The notes under the pieces: generated by a model
The model's input: only the letters and a program-made list of their open reading frames with translations
Database searches by the model: none
Told to the model about the DNA's origin: nothing
DNA from: Burkholderiales bacterium
GTDB taxonomy: Bacteria > Pseudomonadota > Gammaproteobacteria > Burkholderiales > SG8-41
Direction of reading: 5' to 3'
Assembly: GCA_030683105.1 (NCBI GenBank)
Contig: JAUXMZ010000073.1
Span: forward strand, 1 to 49,150
Length of the DNA stretch: 49,150 nt
Program-made: the position numbers and the translations under genes
Shown: positions 41,613 through 49,150 of the stretch, piece by piece
Numbering within the stretch: the stretch's first letter is position 1
Layout: every line of letters begins with the position of its first letter

Positions 41613-41969
41613 TCATTGTTTTTCGCCTCGCTCGATGGTGACGCCGAGCCGCTTGACGTTTTTGAGCGGCGCGAGCTTGGTGATACTGACCCTGACCCAC
41701 GGTGATTTGAATTCGCCCAGGATCAGTTGCGCAACGTGCTCGGCGAGCTTTTCCAGCAGGGAAAAGTGGTTCTCGTGCAGGCTGTGTTCGAGACGCGCCA
41801 CGACTTTGGCATAGTCTATGGTGTCGGCTATGGCATCGGATTGCGCCGCGCGGTTGCCGGGTATGCCGATTTCCAGATCGAATTGCACGGTCTGCGGCAC
41901 CTGGCGTTCCCAGTCATAAATGCCGATCAGCAGTTTGAGCCTGAAGTCATTGATAAAAATCGTGTCCAT
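41613..41969 (-). CDS. folB: dihydroneopterin aldolase
   Basis: This 118-residue enzyme, normal FolB length, has DTIFINDFRLKLLIGIYDWE with the catalytic glutamate near residue 22, QTVQFDLEIGIP, DTIDYAKVVARLEHSL and a C-terminal SITKLAPLKNVKRLGVTIER with the conserved lysine. It cleaves dihydroneopterin to hydroxymethyl-dihydropterin in folate synthesis. It is divergent from plsY with a 104-base gap. Confidence 0.94.
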   Translation of the reverse strand: MDTIFINDFRLKLLIGIYDWERQVPQTVQFDLEIGIPGNRAAQSDAIADTIDYAKVVARLEHSLHENHFSLLEKLAEHVAQLILGEFKSPWVRVSITKLAPLKNVKRLGVTIERGEKQ

Positions 41970-42073
41970 ACATTGCCAGTGAAGAGTTAAGAGTGAGGAG
42001 TGAAGGGGAAAAACCCCGGGGACTGCGATTTCACGTTTCGGTTAGAATTGGCGCACATTTTAAGTGAAATCCC

Positions 42074-42691
42074 ATGGACACGATAATTATTACGCTGCTG
42101 GCTTATCTGATCGGCTCGATTTCGTTCGCGGTGATCGTCAGCCGCGCGTTTGGGCTGGCTGACCCGCGCAGTTACGGATCAGGCAATCCCGGCGCCACCA
42201 ATGTGCTGCGCACCGGCCGCAAGACGGCCGCGGCGCTGACCTTGCTGGGCGACAGCGCCAAAGGCTGGGTCGCGGTATACCTTGCACGGGGCTTCGGCGA
42301 TCAGACCCCGCCCGAGATCATGATGGCGGCTGCCGCGGTCGGAGTGGTGATCGGTCATATGTATCCGGTTTTTTTCCGTTTCCAGGGCGGCAAAGGGGTG
42401 TCGACCGTGCTGGGTGCGCTGATTGCGCTTAACATTTATCTGGCCGCGGGTGCGGCTGCGACCTGGATCATTATTGCGTTTTTCTTCCGCATTTCATCGC
42501 TGGCCGCACTGGTTTCCGCGCTGTTCGCGCCGTTCTTCTGTTTTCTGCTCTACGGGCTGCATCCCTTCACGGCGGCAGTAAGCGCAGTATCTGTGCTGCT
42601 GGTGTGGCGTCACAAGACTAATATCGGCAATCTGCTGGCCGGCAAGGAAGGCAGGATCGGCAGCCGCGATGGCGGTTCGTCGCGGAACTAG
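42074..42691 (+). CDS. plsY: acyl-phosphate:glycerol-3-phosphate acyltransferase PlsY
   Basis: This 205-residue integral membrane enzyme opens [20 protein letters not shown]. Motif 1 is [20 protein letters not shown] and motif 2 is [20 protein letters not shown], both essential loops; a third lies near [12 protein letters not shown]. It transfers an acyl group from acyl phosphate to glycerol-3-phosphate, the first step of phospholipid synthesis. Its stop overlaps the stop of the convergent tsaD gene by four bases. Confidence 0.95.
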   Translation: MDTIIITLLAYLIGSISFAVIVSRAFGLADPRSYGSGNPGATNVLRTGRKTAAALTLLGDSAKGWVAVYLARGFGDQTPPEIMMAAAAVGVVIGHMYPVFFRFQGGKGVSTVLGALIALNIYLAAGAAATWIIIAFFFRISSLAALVSALFAPFFCFLLYGLHPFTAAVSAVSVLLVWRHKTNIGNLLAGKEGRIGSRDGGSSRN

Positions 42692-43740
42692 GCGGGTGTG
42701 GGAGTCTCGATACTCGCCAGGTCCCAGCGCGGCCGCACGGTGAAGCTGCGCTTCAGTGATGAGTGATGAGTGATGAGTGATGAGTGCTCCAACCGCAGGG
42801 CGCCGGCCAGGGCAATCATCGCGCCGTTATCGGTGCAAAACTCCAGTTCGGGGTAGAACACGCGGTAACCCTGGCTGCGCGCACTGGCGGTCAGGCGTTC
42901 GCGCAACAGGCGGTTGGCGCCCACGCCGCCGGCGACGATCAGCCGGCTGAGCCCGGTTTGTTCCATTGCCGCCAGCGCTTTGGCGACCAGGACGTCGACG
43001 ATTGCCGCCTGAAACTCGGCTGCGATATCGGCGCGCGTTTTGTCATCGGCGGGCTGCTGATTGACGAGCGTCAGCACCGCCGTCTTCAGCCCGCTGAAAC
43101 TGAAATTGAGGTCACCGGTTTTTGCCAGTTGCGTCAGCATGGGCCGCGGCAGCTTGAATCGGCCTGGTTTTCCGCTGTCGGCAAGTCGCGCGAGCGCTGG
43201 TCCGCCGGGATAATTCAGCCCCAGCAGTTTGGCGGTCTTGTCGAACGCTTCTCCCGCCGCGTCATCGTGTGACTCGCCCAGTAACTGGTAGTCGCCGACG
43301 CCGCCAACCTGCATCAACTGGCTGTGTCCGCCCGAGACCAGCAGCGCCACGAACGGGAAGTCAGGAGCGGGGTGCGACAGCAGCGGCGAGAGCAGATGGC
43401 CTTCGAGATGATGAACCCCCAACACCGGTTTGCCCAAAGCATATCCCAGGCCGTGCGCGATGCTGGCGCCTACCAGCAGGGCCCCGGCCAGCCCAGGACC
43501 TTCGGTGTAGGCGATGGCATCGAGATCGGGGAGCGTACAGCCCGCCTTGGCGAGTATCTCGCGCGTCAAGGGCAGCACCCGCCGGATATGGTCGCGCGAG
43601 GCCAGTTCCGGCACTACGCCGCCATAGTCGGCATGCATCGCGACCTGGGAGTGCAGCGCATGGCCAAGCAGGCCGCGGCCGGTGTCGTACAGCGCCACGC
43701 CGGTCTCGTCGCAGGAGGTTTCTATGCCCAGAACCAGCAT
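42688..43740 (-). CDS. tsaD: tRNA N6-threonylcarbamoyladenosine transferase TsaD
   Basis: This 350-residue protein, slightly long for TsaD, begins [19 protein letters not shown]. The metal ligands are H111 and H115 ([14 protein letters not shown]). [15 protein letters not shown] and [15 protein letters not shown] bind nucleotide, and [14 protein letters not shown] carries the late metal Asp. It attaches threonylcarbamoyl to A37 of ANN-decoding tRNAs with TsaB and TsaE. After GALRL the normal C-terminus is interrupted by [16 protein letters not shown]-type residues encoded by a heptad repeat (42756-42783). It then resumes with [10 protein letters not shown]. Confidence 0.95.
   Translation of the reverse strand: MLVLGIETSCDETGVALYDTGRGLLGHALHSQVAMHADYGGVVPELASRDHIRRVLPLTREILAKAGCTLPDLDAIAYTEGPGLAGALLVGASIAHGLGYALGKPVLGVHHLEGHLLSPLLSHPAPDFPFVALLVSGGHSQLMQVGGVGDYQLLGESHDDAAGEAFDKTAKLLGLNYPGGPALARLADSGKPGRFKLPRPMLTQLAKTGDLNFSFSGLKTAVLTLVNQQPADDKTRADIAAEFQAAIVDVLVAKALAAMEQTGLSRLIVAGGVGANRLLRERLTASARSQGYRVFYPELEFCTDNGAMIALAGALRLEHSSLITHHSSLKRSFTVRPRWDLASIETPTPA
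42756..42783. repeat. heptad tandem repeat inside tsaD
   Basis: Four exact GTGATGA units (TCATCAC on the coding strand) lie inside the tsaD reading frame, about 28 codons from its end. A change of one unit would shift the frame of the C-terminus. It is the only such array in the window that is inside a gene. Confidence 0.95.
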
Positions 43741-43796
43741 GGGAGTGTCTTCACGGCAGCCAAAGCAAAGTCGTACTTCAAAAAAAGCCCGGGGCT

Positions 43797-43805
43797 TGAT
43801 ATACT
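43797..43805 (+). promoter_or_regulatory. extended -10 promoter for rpsU
   Basis: TGATATACT (TG, one base, then TATACT) is an extended -10 element about 54 bases before the rpsU start. A weak TTCAAA-type -35 is near 43778. Between promoter and gene, GGTTCG-A-CGAACC (43818-43830) forms a small hairpin in the leader. Confidence 0.5.
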
Positions 43806-43858
43806 ACCCGGTTTCGGGTTCGACGAACCTGGTTAGTTAATATATGGATAGGATAGCC

Positions 43859-44071
43859 ATGCCGACCGTACGTCTCAAGGAAAATGAGCCTTTCGAAGTG
43901 GCGCTGCGCCGCTTCAAACGCACCGGGGAAAAGACCGGCCTCCTGACCGAGCTGCGTGCCCGCGAGTTTTATGAGAAGCCGACCTCGGAGCGCAAGCGCA
44001 AGCTCGCCGCCGCGGTGAAGCGCACGCACAAGCGTTTGCGTTCACAGCTGCTGCCGCCCAAACTCTATTGA
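43859..44071 (+). CDS. rpsU: 30S ribosomal protein S21
   Basis: This is the 70-residue standard S21: [20 protein letters not shown], then [20 protein letters not shown] and the basic tail [13 protein letters not shown]. The ATG at 43859 follows GGATAG; an upstream in-frame ATG at 43844 is rejected. S21 helps the 30S subunit select mRNA. It is followed by a terminator and then yqeY, dnaG and rpoD, the classic macromolecular-synthesis order with yqeY inserted, as usual in betaproteobacteria. Confidence 0.98.
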   Translation: MPTVRLKENEPFEVALRRFKRTGEKTGLLTELRAREFYEKPTSERKRKLAAAVKRTHKRLRSQLLPPKLY

Positions 44072-44095
44072 ACCCGTGAAGGGTGAAACGTGAAG

Positions 44096-44129
44096 GGTGA
44101 AGGGGAAACCCTCACCCTTTTTGTTTTTT
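44096..44129 (+). terminator. rho-independent terminator after rpsU
   Basis: GGTGA(A)GGG, GAAA loop, CCCTCACC: an 8-bp stem with one bulged A, followed by CTTTTTGTTTTTT. Part of the left arm is made from a heptad array (GTGAAGG units, 44076-44103), so a repeat has been recruited into a terminator. Confidence 0.85.
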
Positions 44130-44160
44130 CCCCTTCACGCATTCACTCTTCCCCCTTCAC

Positions 44161-44607
44161 ATGTCCCTGAAAGCCCGTATCAACGACGAGCTCAAGGCCG
44201 CTATGCGCGGCGGGGATGCCGGTCGCCGCGACGCGATCCGCCTGGTGCTGGCTGCCATGAAGCAGCGCGAGGTCGACGAACGCAAAGACCTGACTGACGC
44301 CGATATCGTGGGCATCATCGAAAAGATGATCAAGCAGCGCCGCGAATCGATCGTGCAGTTCGAGAAAGGCGGGCGGCAGGATCTGGCTGACAAGGAAAAA
44401 TTTGAACTCGGTGTGCTGCAGGCTTATATGCCGCAGGCCTTGTCCGAGGCGGAGATCGATGCCGCACTGGCTGCTGCAATCCAGGAAACCAGTGCGAAGG
44501 GGCCGTCGGATATGGGCAAGGTGATGGCCGTGCTCAAGCCGCGGCTGGCCGGACGCGCCGACATGTCACAGGTCTCGGCGCGTGTCAAAGCCAGACTGGT
44601 TGGATGA
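44161..44607 (+). CDS. yqeY: GatB/YqeY domain protein
   Basis: This is a 148-residue helical protein of the YqeY family: MSLKARINDELKAAMRGGDA, AMKQREVDERKDLTDADIVG, KRRESI-like IKQRRESIVQFEKGGRQDLA and the C-terminal MGKVMAVLKPRLAGRADMSQ. The domain is related to the tRNA-binding tail of GatB amidotransferase; its own role is not settled. It is well placed between rpsU and dnaG. Its start has no convincing ribosome-binding site because the upstream bases are CCCTTCAC-type repeats. Confidence 0.92.
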   Translation: MSLKARINDELKAAMRGGDAGRRDAIRLVLAAMKQREVDERKDLTDADIVGIIEKMIKQRRESIVQFEKGGRQDLADKEKFELGVLQAYMPQALSEAEIDAALAAAIQETSAKGPSDMGKVMAVLKPRLAGRADMSQVSARVKARLVG

Positions 44608-44678
44608 TCATCCCGGGCCGCCATAATCGAAATAAGCTATTGTTTTAAATAGATATATTCGTTTTTACAGAAGTGCCC

Positions 44679-44684
44679 TATAAT
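44679..44684 (+). promoter_or_regulatory. possible -10 box for dnaG
   Basis: A perfect TATAAT lies 84 bases before the dnaG start in an AT-rich stretch after yqeY. No good -35 hexamer is found at 17 bases, so confidence is limited. Confidence 0.4.
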
Positions 44685-44767
44685 GGCCCGATGTGCGGGG
44701 CCACACACCATTCTCCAGCTGTCAGCGCAACGCTTGCCGGCGTCGCCATGAGGCGCGTTTCGCGGTC

Positions 44768-46546
44768 ATGATTCCCCAGACGTTCATCCAGGATCTGCTC
44801 TCCCGTGTCGATATCGTCGATGTGGTGGATCGTCATGTGAAGTTGAAGCGCGCCGGCGCCAATTTCGTCGCGTGCTGCCCGTTTCATTCCGAGAAAACGC
44901 CGTCATTCACCGTCAGCCAGACCAAGCAGTTCTACCATTGCTTCGGTTGCGGCGAGCACGGCACGGCGATCGGCTTCATCATGGAGTACAGCGGCGCGGG
45001 TTTTATCGATGCCGTGAAGGAACTGGCGCAAAGCGTGGGCATGACCGTGCCCGAGGAAGCACGTTCCGAGCAGGCGGCGCGCCGCGCCGAAGAAGGCGAT
45101 GACTTATACGGCGTATTGCTGCGCGCAGCACAGTTCTACCGCGCCCAACTCCGGGACGCGCCTCACGCCATAGCCTACCTCAAGGGTCGCGGACTGTCGG
45201 GCGATATCGCCAAGCACTTTGGCGTCGGTTATGCCCCCGACGGCTGGCAGGGACTGGCTGCAGTATTTCCTGATTACGACGCCAAGGCGCTGCTTGCGGC
45301 GGGGCTGGTCAAGCAGAATGAAGAGGGCAGGCGCTATGATGTGTTTCGCGATCGCATCATCTTTCCCATCGTCGATGTGCGCGGCAATGTGATCGGATTC
45401 GGCGGCCGGGTGCTGGACAAGGGCGAGCCCAAATATCTCAATTCGCCGGAAACCCCGGTATTTGAAAAAGGCCGCGAGCTCTATGGCTTGTACCAGGCGC
45501 GGCGCGCGATACGCGATGCCGGCCGCGTCATCGTGGTTGAAGGCTACATGGACGTGGTGGCGCTCGCGCAGTCGGGCGTTGACTATGCGGTAGCGACACT
45601 CGGCACGGCCACCACCCCGACGCACGTGCAGAAACTGCTGCGCCAGACTGATGAAATCGTGTTCTGCTTTGACGGCGATGACGCCGGCCGCCGCGCCGCA
45701 TGGCGTGCACTGGAGAACAGCCTGGGGCAGCTCGTCGATGGCAAACAGCTGCGCTTCCTGTTTCTGCCGCAGGGCGAGGACCCCGATTCCTACGTGCGGC
45801 AGCAGGGCAAGGAAGCGTTCGAGGCGCTGTTTGGCAAAGCGCTGCCGCTGTCGCAATTCCTGCTGCAGGAACTGGCAAAACAGAGCGACTTGTCCGCGGC
45901 GGAGGGCAGGGCCAATCTGATTCATCTTGCAAAGCCCCTGCTCAAACAGATTCAGGCTTTGGGTTTGCGTTTACAGATCGTCAGGGCGCTGGCTGAAGCC
46001 TCCCGGCTTGCCCCGGATGAAGTGGAACGGTTGTGCGAACTCAAGTCGCTGGCCAGGCGCAGTGCGCCCGCTCAGCCACACCACAACCGCGCGCCCATGA
46101 TGAGCCCTGATAAACAGTTGCTGCGCTTATTGCTCGACCAGCCCCGCCTTGCTGAAAAAATTTCCGATGAGTATCGGCTGCTGCTGGATTCAAACCCTGA
46201 ATATCAGCCTGCTGCTGAGTTGGTAAGCATCCTGAAAAATGGAAAACTGACTTCGGCGGCGGCGCTTCTCGAAGCGACCCGGTTGTCCAAACATTTTGAG
46301 CTTTATGAGAAAGCGCTGGCCGACACCTTGAACGACATGGGTGACGAGCAGGCGGCGGATGCTGATCTGACTGGCATATTGACGCAGTTGGAACTGCGTC
46401 ATGTTGAAAGCGAGTACAAGCGGCTGTCGGCTGCCGGTGTGCGCGACGATATTGAGCGCCAGCGGTTTTTACAGGTGTCGCGCCGTCTGAATGAACTGAA
46501 AGGCGGGACGGCGGCCCACCCTGCCGCAAGCGCCCCGGGAGCGTGA
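44768..46546 (+). CDS. dnaG: DNA primase
   Basis: This 592-residue protein starts at ATG 44768 (MIPQTFIQDLLSRVDIVDVV). The CHC2 zinc finger is C37, H40, C58, C61 (CPFHSEKTPSF to YHCFGCG). The catalytic core follows, with FGGRVLDKGEPKYLNSPETP, and TOPRIM motifs VIVVEGYMDVVAL and IVFCFDGDDAGRRAAWRAL. The C-terminal helicase-binding domain ends LKGGTAAHPAAS. It makes RNA primers for replication with DnaB. A longer frame from 44693 is rejected as it adds a Cys/Arg-rich lead not found in primases. Confidence 0.97.
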   Translation: MIPQTFIQDLLSRVDIVDVVDRHVKLKRAGANFVACCPFHSEKTPSFTVSQTKQFYHCFGCGEHGTAIGFIMEYSGAGFIDAVKELAQSVGMTVPEEARSEQAARRAEEGDDLYGVLLRAAQFYRAQLRDAPHAIAYLKGRGLSGDIAKHFGVGYAPDGWQGLAAVFPDYDAKALLAAGLVKQNEEGRRYDVFRDRIIFPIVDVRGNVIGFGGRVLDKGEPKYLNSPETPVFEKGRELYGLYQARRAIRDAGRVIVVEGYMDVVALAQSGVDYAVATLGTATTPTHVQKLLRQTDEIVFCFDGDDAGRRAAWRALENSLGQLVDGKQLRFLFLPQGEDPDSYVRQQGKEAFEALFGKALPLSQFLLQELAKQSDLSAAEGRANLIHLAKPLLKQIQALGLRLQIVRALAEASRLAPDEVERLCELKSLARRSAPAQPHHNRAPMMSPDKQLLRLLLDQPRLAEKISDEYRLLLDSNPEYQPAAELVSILKNGKLTSAAALLEATRLSKHFELYEKALADTLNDMGDEQAADADLTGILTQLELRHVESEYKRLSAAGVRDDIERQRFLQVSRRLNELKGGTAAHPAASAPGA

Positions 46547-46640
46547 TTCATCACTGAGCGCGGGGAGTTTTAAGGGTTTCCCTTGTATAACAAAGTCTTG
46601 TATTGGTGATGCGGGAATGAAATCAACGGTTAATTGGAGT

Positions 46641-46646
46641 ATAATA
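46641..46646 (+). promoter_or_regulatory. -10 box for rpoD
   Basis: A perfect TATAAT lies 40 bases upstream of the rpoD start. A -35 match at 17 bases (TGAAAA) is weak. The GGCGGGGAT just before the ATG serves as ribosome-binding region. Confidence 0.5.
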
Positions 46647-46685
46647 TCCGGTTTTTCGACGAAATCTCTCGGCGGGGATTAAGAC

Positions 46686-48998
46686 ATGGCAAAACTCAGA
46701 AAATCAGCTAAGACCAAACGGAACGCGACCAAGAAGAAACCTGCGGCAAAAAAAGGCGCAGGCAAGGCCAAAGCCAAAAGCCGGCTTGTCGCGAAGAAGA
46801 AACCGGTCGTAAAAAAACGGATTGCGGCCAAGCCCAAATCCAAGCTCAAGACCACAGCAAAATCGCCGGCCCGCGCCAAGGTCAAGACGCACGCCGCAGC
46901 CAAGCCCAAGGATACGCAGAAAGACAAACGGCTGGCCAAGGTCAAGGCCGCCGCCAAAAAAGTTCTGGGCAAGACCCAGAAGCTCGACAAGGCCGCGCTG
47001 AAGGAAGCCCTGCTCAAGCAAAAAAAATTCGCCGAGGTCAAACCTGCGCTCAATGGCAAAGTCGGCCGGCGCGAGAAGCTGACCGCCAAGGAAAAAGCCC
47101 TGGTCAAGGAATTCGAGCGCCGGGAGCTCTCGCCAGCTGATGCCGAGGCGCGCCGCACCCGGCTGAAAAACCTGATTGTGCTCGGCAAGGAGCGCGGCTT
47201 TCTGACCTACGCCGAGATCAATGACCATTTGCCTGACGACATGCTGGATGCCGAGCAGATCGAGAGCATCATCAGCATGATCAACGACATGGGCATCCAG
47301 GCTTATGACCATGCTCCGGACGCCGAGACGCTGCTGATGTCGGATGCTGCGCCGGCGGTTGCGGACGAGGATGCCGTAGAGGAAGCAGAAGCGGCACTGT
47401 CCACCGTTGATTCGGAATTCGGCCGCACCACCGATCCGGTGCGCATGTACATGCGCGAGATGGGTTCGGTGGAACTGCTGACGCGTGAAGGCGAGATCGA
47501 GATTGCGAAGCGCATCGAAGACGGCCTGAAGCACATGATCCAGGCGATTTCGGCGTGCCCGACCACCATAGCGGAAATTCTCGCGCTTGCCGACAAGATC
47601 GAGAAAGATGAAATGCGCGCCGACGAGGTAGTCGACGGCCTGATCGATCCCAACGCCAAAGAAGAGATCGTGGAGGAAGCCGCGGAAGAAGACGAGGAGA
47701 TCGTTGACGAGGCGGCGAACTCGGAAGAGGACGAGGAAGAGGTCGAAGAGCGCGCCGCTGCGGCGCAGGCTGCCGACCTGCTGCGGCTGAAACTGGAGTC
47801 ACTCAAGCGTTTCGGCGTGATCCGTACGCTTTATGGCAAGATGACGCGCGCGCTCATCAAGGACGGCTCGCGCAGCCGCGCCTATCTCCAGGCGCGGGAT
47901 GCCATCTCCAACGAACTGATGAACATCCGTTTCGGCGCGAAGCAGGTCGAGGCGCTGTGCGACGGACTGCGCAGGCTGGTCGAAGAGGTGCGCAGCCACG
48001 AGCGCGAGATCATGAATCTGTGCGTCAACAAGGCGCGTATGGCGCGGCCACACTTCATCAAGGAATTTCCGGGCAAGGAAAGCAATCTGCGCTGGGTATC
48101 GGGCGAAGTTTCGGCCAAACGTGCCTGGAGCGAGACGCTTGCGCGTTTCGAACCTGCGGTCGTCGAGCAACAGCAGAAACTGATCGATTTGCAGGCGCGA
48201 GTCGGCATCCCGATCAAGGAACTCAAGGAAATCAACCGCCAGATGTCGACCGGCGAAGCCCGGGCACGCCGCGCCAAGCGCGAGATGACCGAAGCCAACC
48301 TGCGACTGGTGATCTCGATTGCAAAGAAGTACACCAACCGCGGCCTGCAGTTTCTCGACCTGATTCAGGAAGGCAACATTGGCCTCATGAAGGCGGTGGA
48401 CAAGTTTGAATACCGCCGCGGTTACAAGTTTTCGACTTATGCCACGTGGTGGATACGTCAGGCGATTACGCGTTCCATCGCGGACCAGGCGCGCACCATC
48501 CGCATTCCCGTGCACATGATCGAGACCATCAACAAGATGAACCGCATCTCGCGCCAGATTCTGCAGGAAACCGGACAGGAACCCGATCCGGCGCTGCTGG
48601 CCGAGAAAATGGAGATGCCGGAAGAGAAAATCCGCAAGATCCTCAAAATCTCCAAGGAGCCGATCTCCATGGAGACGCCGATCGGCGACGATGACGATTC
48701 GCATCTTGGCGATTTCATCGAGGATCAGTCGACCATGGCGCCCTCGGACTCCGCGGTGTACGCGAGCCTGCGCGGCGTGACCGCGGACATTCTCGACACG
48801 CTCACCCCGCGCGAAGCGAAGGTGCTGCGCATGCGTTTCGGTATCGAGATGAATACCGACCACACGCTGGAGGAAGTAGGAAAGCAATTCGACGTGACGC
48901 GGGAACGCATACGCCAGATCGAAGCGAAAGCGCTCAGGAAACTGCGCCACCCATCGCGATCGGAACGTCTGCGCAGCTTCCTCGACACCGAGAACTAG
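46686..48998 (+). CDS. rpoD: RNA polymerase primary sigma factor (sigma-70)
   Basis: This is the 770-residue housekeeping sigma. Residues 1-110 are a Lys/Ala-rich extension ([18 protein letters not shown] and similar), typical of betaproteobacterial RpoD. Region 1.1 follows, then 1.2 ([20 protein letters not shown]), an acidic non-conserved region ([20 protein letters not shown]), and 2.1-2.4 with [20 protein letters not shown]. Region 3 starts [16 protein letters not shown], and region 4.2 has [20 protein letters not shown]. It directs transcription of most genes. It is followed by a hairpin and a tRNA. Confidence 0.98.
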   Translation: MAKLRKSAKTKRNATKKKPAAKKGAGKAKAKSRLVAKKKPVVKKRIAAKPKSKLKTTAKSPARAKVKTHAAAKPKDTQKDKRLAKVKAAAKKVLGKTQKLDKAALKEALLKQKKFAEVKPALNGKVGRREKLTAKEKALVKEFERRELSPADAEARRTRLKNLIVLGKERGFLTYAEINDHLPDDMLDAEQIESIISMINDMGIQAYDHAPDAETLLMSDAAPAVADEDAVEEAEAALSTVDSEFGRTTDPVRMYMREMGSVELLTREGEIEIAKRIEDGLKHMIQAISACPTTIAEILALADKIEKDEMRADEVVDGLIDPNAKEEIVEEAAEEDEEIVDEAANSEEDEEEVEERAAAAQAADLLRLKLESLKRFGVIRTLYGKMTRALIKDGSRSRAYLQARDAISNELMNIRFGAKQVEALCDGLRRLVEEVRSHEREIMNLCVNKARMARPHFIKEFPGKESNLRWVSGEVSAKRAWSETLARFEPAVVEQQQKLIDLQARVGIPIKELKEINRQMSTGEARARRAKREMTEANLRLVISIAKKYTNRGLQFLDLIQEGNIGLMKAVDKFEYRRGYKFSTYATWWIRQAITRSIADQARTIRIPVHMIETINKMNRISRQILQETGQEPDPALLAEKMEMPEEKIRKILKISKEPISMETPIGDDDDSHLGDFIEDQSTMAPSDSAVYASLRGVTADILDTLTPREAKVLRMRFGIEMNTDHTLEEVGKQFDVTRERIRQIEAKALRKLRHPSRSERLRSFLDTEN

Positions 48999-49004
48999 AA
49001 ATTG

Positions 49005-49028
49005 CCCTCTCCCGGTCCCGGGAGAGGG
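49005..49028 (+). terminator. hairpin after rpoD
   Basis: CCCTCTCCCGG-TC-CCGGGAGAGGG is a perfect 11-bp stem starting six bases after the rpoD stop, followed by TTTC. It is strong enough to stop transcription, though the T-run is short. The same CCCTCTCC core occurs after otnC, so it is also a dispersed palindrome. Confidence 0.7.
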
Positions 49029-49055
49029 TTTCATCTGTATTACAATCGCAGCGCC

Positions 49056-49132
<77 letters not shown>

Positions 49133-49150
49133 ATTGATTTTTTAATGGGC

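Overview
The window is a GC-rich chromosomal segment of a betaproteobacterium. Three things point there: the block xerD, folB, plsY, tsaD, rpsU, yqeY, dnaG, rpoD and a CAU tRNA; the Lys/Ala-rich N-terminal extension of RpoD; and solute-binding proteins of the Bug/TctC kind, which are abundant in Burkholderiales and relatives. I cannot name a genus from sequence alone.

Layout. (1) 117-9348, all on the minus strand. Read in the direction of transcription it starts with a Tat-exported molybdopterin oxidoreductase of the ArrA/ArxA (arsenate reductase/arsenite oxidase) group, its four-cluster Fe-S subunit, a TorD-type chaperone, an ArsR regulator with C-terminal cysteines, and three molybdenum-cofactor genes (mobB, moaD, moaE). 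Then come a CrcB fluoride channel with its DUF190 partner, a tiny ORF, a VOC epimerase-like protein, a pirin and a ThDP-binding decarboxylase subunit. (2) 9349-10443, a gene-poor AT-rich gap with a broken secreted-protein gene. (3) 10444-19474, plus strand: a fused hydantoinase/oxoprolinase, an M32 carboxypeptidase, an MFS transporter, a dienelactone-hydrolase-like enzyme and a double SnoaL-fold protein. (4) 19500-21560, a rearranged stretch: BON protein, a truncated SnoaL paralogue, and a PIN/AbrB toxin-antitoxin pair. (5) 21785-39971, an accessory metabolic region: a cytochrome c behind an FNR-like box, two leaderless binding proteins, a TctC protein, hydrolases, a phospholipase-D-like lipoprotein operon, AKR/GST, an enolase-superfamily enzyme, the acid-sugar pair otnK-otnC and a TAXI-TRAP transporter. 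(6) 40044-49132, housekeeping: ogt, xerD, folB, plsY, tsaD, rpsU, yqeY, dnaG, rpoD and the tRNA.

The best candidate for an unusual system is the 9348-3118 molybdoenzyme island. The catalytic subunit has the CX2CX3CX27C cluster motif, an RGRY motif and the HSxxC(x4)K set expected for arsenate respiration. The island also carries its own chaperone, metalloid-type regulator and cofactor genes, but no membrane quinol subunit and no arsenic detoxification genes are in view.

The second theme is repeats. Several small repeat families lie between genes: long inverted CACAGAG elements, CGCCGATGAA elements, a structured 273-bp MITE-like element with a truncated copy and a possible collapsed copy, a nested TACCCG hairpin, and 7-bp tandem arrays of several different sequences. 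One heptad array lies inside the 3' end of tsaD.
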